Origin: Fidelibacterota bacterium
GTDB taxonomy: Bacteria; Fidelibacterota; Fidelibacteria; Fidelibacterales; Fidelibacteraceae
DNA length: 6,638 bases
NCBI GenBank assembly: GCA_030620575.1
Contig: JAUXEL010000093.1
Span: forward strand, 1-6,638
Direction: 5' to 3'
Shown here piece by piece: positions 5,254-6,638 of the stretch. Under the pieces are notes generated by a model that saw only the letters and a list, made by a program, of their open reading frames with translations, had not been told where the DNA came from and ran no database searches. A program made the position numbers and the translations under genes. Numbering within the stretch: the first letter of the stretch is position 1; each line of letters begins with the position of its first letter.

Positions 5254-6306
5254 TTACAGAGGAAGCAATCTTCTCAAAAACTGTGCTCCAAAAAAACGCC
5301 GGATCATCATGCTGTTCCGCATTTTGATGGCATTCAGGGGTTCGGACTGCGACAGTAACCGATGTTTTATTATTCCACTCACTAAGTAGGTACAATCGCG
5401 TTGGATCCAGGAAATAGATTTCTTTACTTTCGTGAAATAACTTTCGATCGTATCCTTCCGGAAATGCAGAATATTTTCCAATTCATTGCCATCCACATAG
5501 TATCCGCAGTGAAAATTCTTTCCAGCAAAGGCATGGCGGGGAAAATTGGGTTTTCCGAGTCCGAACAATGTAAAAGAACGTGTTAAAAAGTCGTTGTAAG
5601 TTATTCTACAAACAGAACCTCCGCTTAAATTAAAGATTTTTCCGGATAAAAGCGATGTTTTATTGATCATATGATAAAAAGCCCGTGCCGCATCTTCCGG
5701 AGTGGCGATCTCAATGGATGTATTTAAGGGCATGTGAAACATAAGTTTTGACATTTTATGGTTCTGCAATCCCATGATCGCCGTTAGTCGGAAAATACAC
5801 CAGTCCAGTACTGACGTTTGGATGCATTTTTCCGTGGCAATTTTAGTTTCCGCATACTTATCTCCAATACTGCATTGCAGGGGATCACCCACGCGGATAT
5901 TGGGATCATTGAGACGATCACCATACACCGAGATGGAGGAGGCATAACATATGAATGCTGAGGGAGAATAGCGTTCAAGGGCGGTTATCAGGTTCTGTGT
6001 GCCATGCACATTAACCCGGAGAGCAAGTTCCGGATTATCATCCGCAAGAGGAGGTATGACAGCCGCTAAATGAATAACAATATCCTGATCCCGGCATGCG
6101 GCATCTACATCACCCGCTTTACTGATATCTCCAAAAACACAGGTAATATATTTTTTATAACGTCTAAAACAGCGCCGTGAACACCGTGTGTTAATATCGA
6201 ATACGGTAATTTTTTCATAGTCGTTATTGCTGCACAGCTGTTTTAACAAGGCAGTTCCAACGGTTCCTGATGCACCGGTAATAAGAATACGTTTTTTATT
6301 GTTCAT
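5254..6306 (-). CDS. NAD-dependent epimerase/dehydratase, extended SDR family
   Basis: A 350-residue cytosolic oxidoreductase of the extended short-chain dehydrogenase type, the class that includes nucleotide-sugar epimerases, dehydratases and 3-beta-HSD-like enzymes. Substrate not determinable. Seen: Rossmann glycine motif TGASGTVG (10-17), acidic D37 at the end of the second strand (NAD rather than NADP preference, by family rule), G59-D60, HLAA (79-82), N99 and SSISVYG (123-129). The catalytic pair is Y151-x3-K155 with the serine at about 123-125, and the later strand reads FRLTAIMG (172-179). The substrate domain is less conserved and cysteine-rich. The C-terminal 50 residues are basic and hydrophobic, ending FLRRLLPL, and may be family-specific. 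I chose the ATG at 6306 because GAGG lies eight bases upstream and it puts the glycine motif at residue 10; an ATG at 6348 only adds a non-conserved leader. It is upstream of the interrupted secreted-protein gene. No strong promoter was recognised. Confidence 0.9.
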   Translation of the reverse strand: MNNKKRILITGASGTVGTALLKQLCSNNDYEKITVFDINTRCSRRCFRRYKKYITCVFGDISKAGDVDAACRDQDIVIHLAAVIPPLADDNPELALRVNVHGTQNLITALERYSPSAFICYASSISVYGDRLNDPNIRVGDPLQCSIGDKYAETKIATEKCIQTSVLDWCIFRLTAIMGLQNHKMSKLMFHMPLNTSIEIATPEDAARAFYHMINKTSLLSGKIFNLSGGSVCRITYNDFLTRSFTLFGLGKPNFPRHAFAGKNFHCGYYVDGNELENILHFRKDTIESYFTKVKKSISWIQRDCTYLVSGIIKHRLLSQSEPLNAIKMRNSMMIRRFFGAQFLRRLLPL

Positions 6307-6403
6307 AAGAGAAACCTCATTTGCTGATAATGAAAAATCGTGTAGCATTTTATGAGAAATTTATATGACAATCGTCCGTATTTAGCGGATTGAACCGGTA
6401 AGG

Positions 6404-6452
6404 AAGAGTTGAGAGTTGAGAGTTGAAAGTTGGAAGTTGGAAGTTGGAAGTT
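6404..6452 (+). repeat. Heptamer tandem array, seven units (GAGAGTT/GGAAGTT type)
   Basis: Seven contiguous 7-bp units: AAGAGTT, GAGAGTT, GAGAGTT, GAAAGTT, GGAAGTT, GGAAGTT, GGAAGTT. The gradient from GAGAGTT to GGAAGTT across the array suggests stepwise slippage with point mutation. Apart from the first base of the first unit, it fits the same degenerate form as the arrays near 4053 and 4302. The rest of this gap (6307-6403) contains only the epimerase leader and nothing distinctive. Confidence 0.9.
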
Positions 6453-6465
6453 GAAAAGACGCCTG

Positions 6466-6502
6466 CCGGCCGTAGTCCCGATCCTTCGGGGGCGAAGGCT
6501 GG
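6466..6502. repeat. Palindrome with CCCGA-TCCT-TCGGG core
   Basis: CCCGA (6477-6481) and TCGGG (6486-6490) form a perfect 5-bp stem around TCCT. Outer arms CCGGCC (6466-6471) and GGCTGG (6497-6502) pair with one G-T. It starts 13 bp after the heptamer array, the same order seen twice in the gap at 4037-4603. Confidence 0.65.
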
Positions 6503-6521
6503 AATGGAGTTCTTATATTTT

Positions 6522-6638
6522 TGTGGACACACAGTTAAGCCTTAAATTGCAGACAAGCAAAAAAAGGAGAATTATGCAAGAGTACAGAAGGAGCTACCCG
6601 AAGGAGTTCAAGAGGGAAGCAGTAGAGCTTATGCTTAA
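6522..6638 (+). mobile_element. Left end of an IS3-family insertion sequence, cut by the window edge
   Basis: An IS3-type orfA begins at 6574. The stretch TGTGGACACACAGTTAAGCC starting at 6522 begins with TG as IS3-family terminal repeats do, and lies at the expected distance of about 50 bp before orfA. The exact left boundary is inferred: the right inverted repeat and the target duplication are outside the window. The element sits 3' of the heptamer-plus-palindrome block. Confidence 0.6.
6574..6638 (+). CDS. IS3-family transposase OrfA, N-terminal fragment
   Basis: The 21 visible codons read MQEYRRSYPKEFKREAVELM plus L. The S/Y-x-E-F-K-R-E-A-V-x-L pattern is the start of the helix-turn-helix OrfA of IS3/IS911-type elements, which binds the terminal repeats and is normally fused by frameshift to the DDE integrase domain of OrfB. 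AAGGAG lies four bases before the ATG, a good start signal. It is the only gene on the plus strand in this window. Whether the element is intact cannot be judged. Confidence 0.85.
   Translation, partial: MQEYRRSYPKEFKREAVELML

Noticed and set aside
6307..6348. Longer epimerase start at the ATG at 6348
   Set aside because: The 14 extra residues are not part of the SDR fold, while the ATG at 6306 has GAGG eight bases upstream and gives the usual distance to the glycine motif.
6350..6532. Minus-strand open frame of 60 codons before the epimerase gene
   Set aside because: Most of it is the translated heptamer array and palindrome, giving a QLPTFNSQLSTL-type peptide, so it is a repeat artefact.

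Overview
The window looks like the chromosome of a Gram-negative, moderately AT-rich bacterium. Evidence: a Sec/lipoprotein-type signal sequence on one protein, clear Shine-Dalgarno sites before most genes, and AT-rich intergenic DNA carrying 7-bp tandem repeats and CCCG...CGGG palindromes. From general familiarity, such gap repeats recall Bacteroidota and their relatives (the FCB group). That placement is a guess, because no 16S or other decisive marker is present.

Layout from left to right. Nearly all genes are on the minus strand and so read right to left. (1) Positions 1-230 hold the N-terminal part of a REP-associated tyrosine (Y1/HUH) transposase, cut by the window edge. (2) Positions 397-2052 hold eno (enolase) followed by a ftsB/divIC-type division gene, a pairing also found in proteobacteria. 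A strong terminator sits in the 57-bp gap and ends almost at the ftsB start codon. (3) Positions 2133-3982 hold a probable two-gene operon: an SMP-30/gluconolactonase-like lipoprotein, then trxB (thioredoxin reductase). It has a good promoter at 4008-4036 and a terminator overlapping the trxB stop codon. (4) Positions 4037-4603 hold no gene but a dense mosaic of repeats: heptamer arrays, nested palindromes and a shared 12-bp direct repeat. (5) Positions 4604-6306 hold an extended-SDR NAD-dependent epimerase/dehydratase and, 23 bp downstream, a small secreted YN-repeat protein gene broken by one in-frame TAA. (6) Positions 6307-6573 are another repeat-bearing gap with a heptamer array followed by a palindrome. 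(7) From about 6522 an IS3-family element begins; the first 21 codons of its orfA are visible on the plus strand.

The housekeeping genes are ordinary: glycolysis, cell division and thiol redox. The uncommon content is in the gaps. Three heptamer arrays share the degenerate unit G-R-N-A-R-T-K, and each is followed on the same strand by a palindrome built around a CCCG...CGGG core with a variable centre. I see no defence system, CRISPR array, tRNA, rRNA or recognisable riboswitch. I found no convincing new multi-gene system. The intergenic composite repeat and the interrupted secreted-protein gene most deserve a second look.
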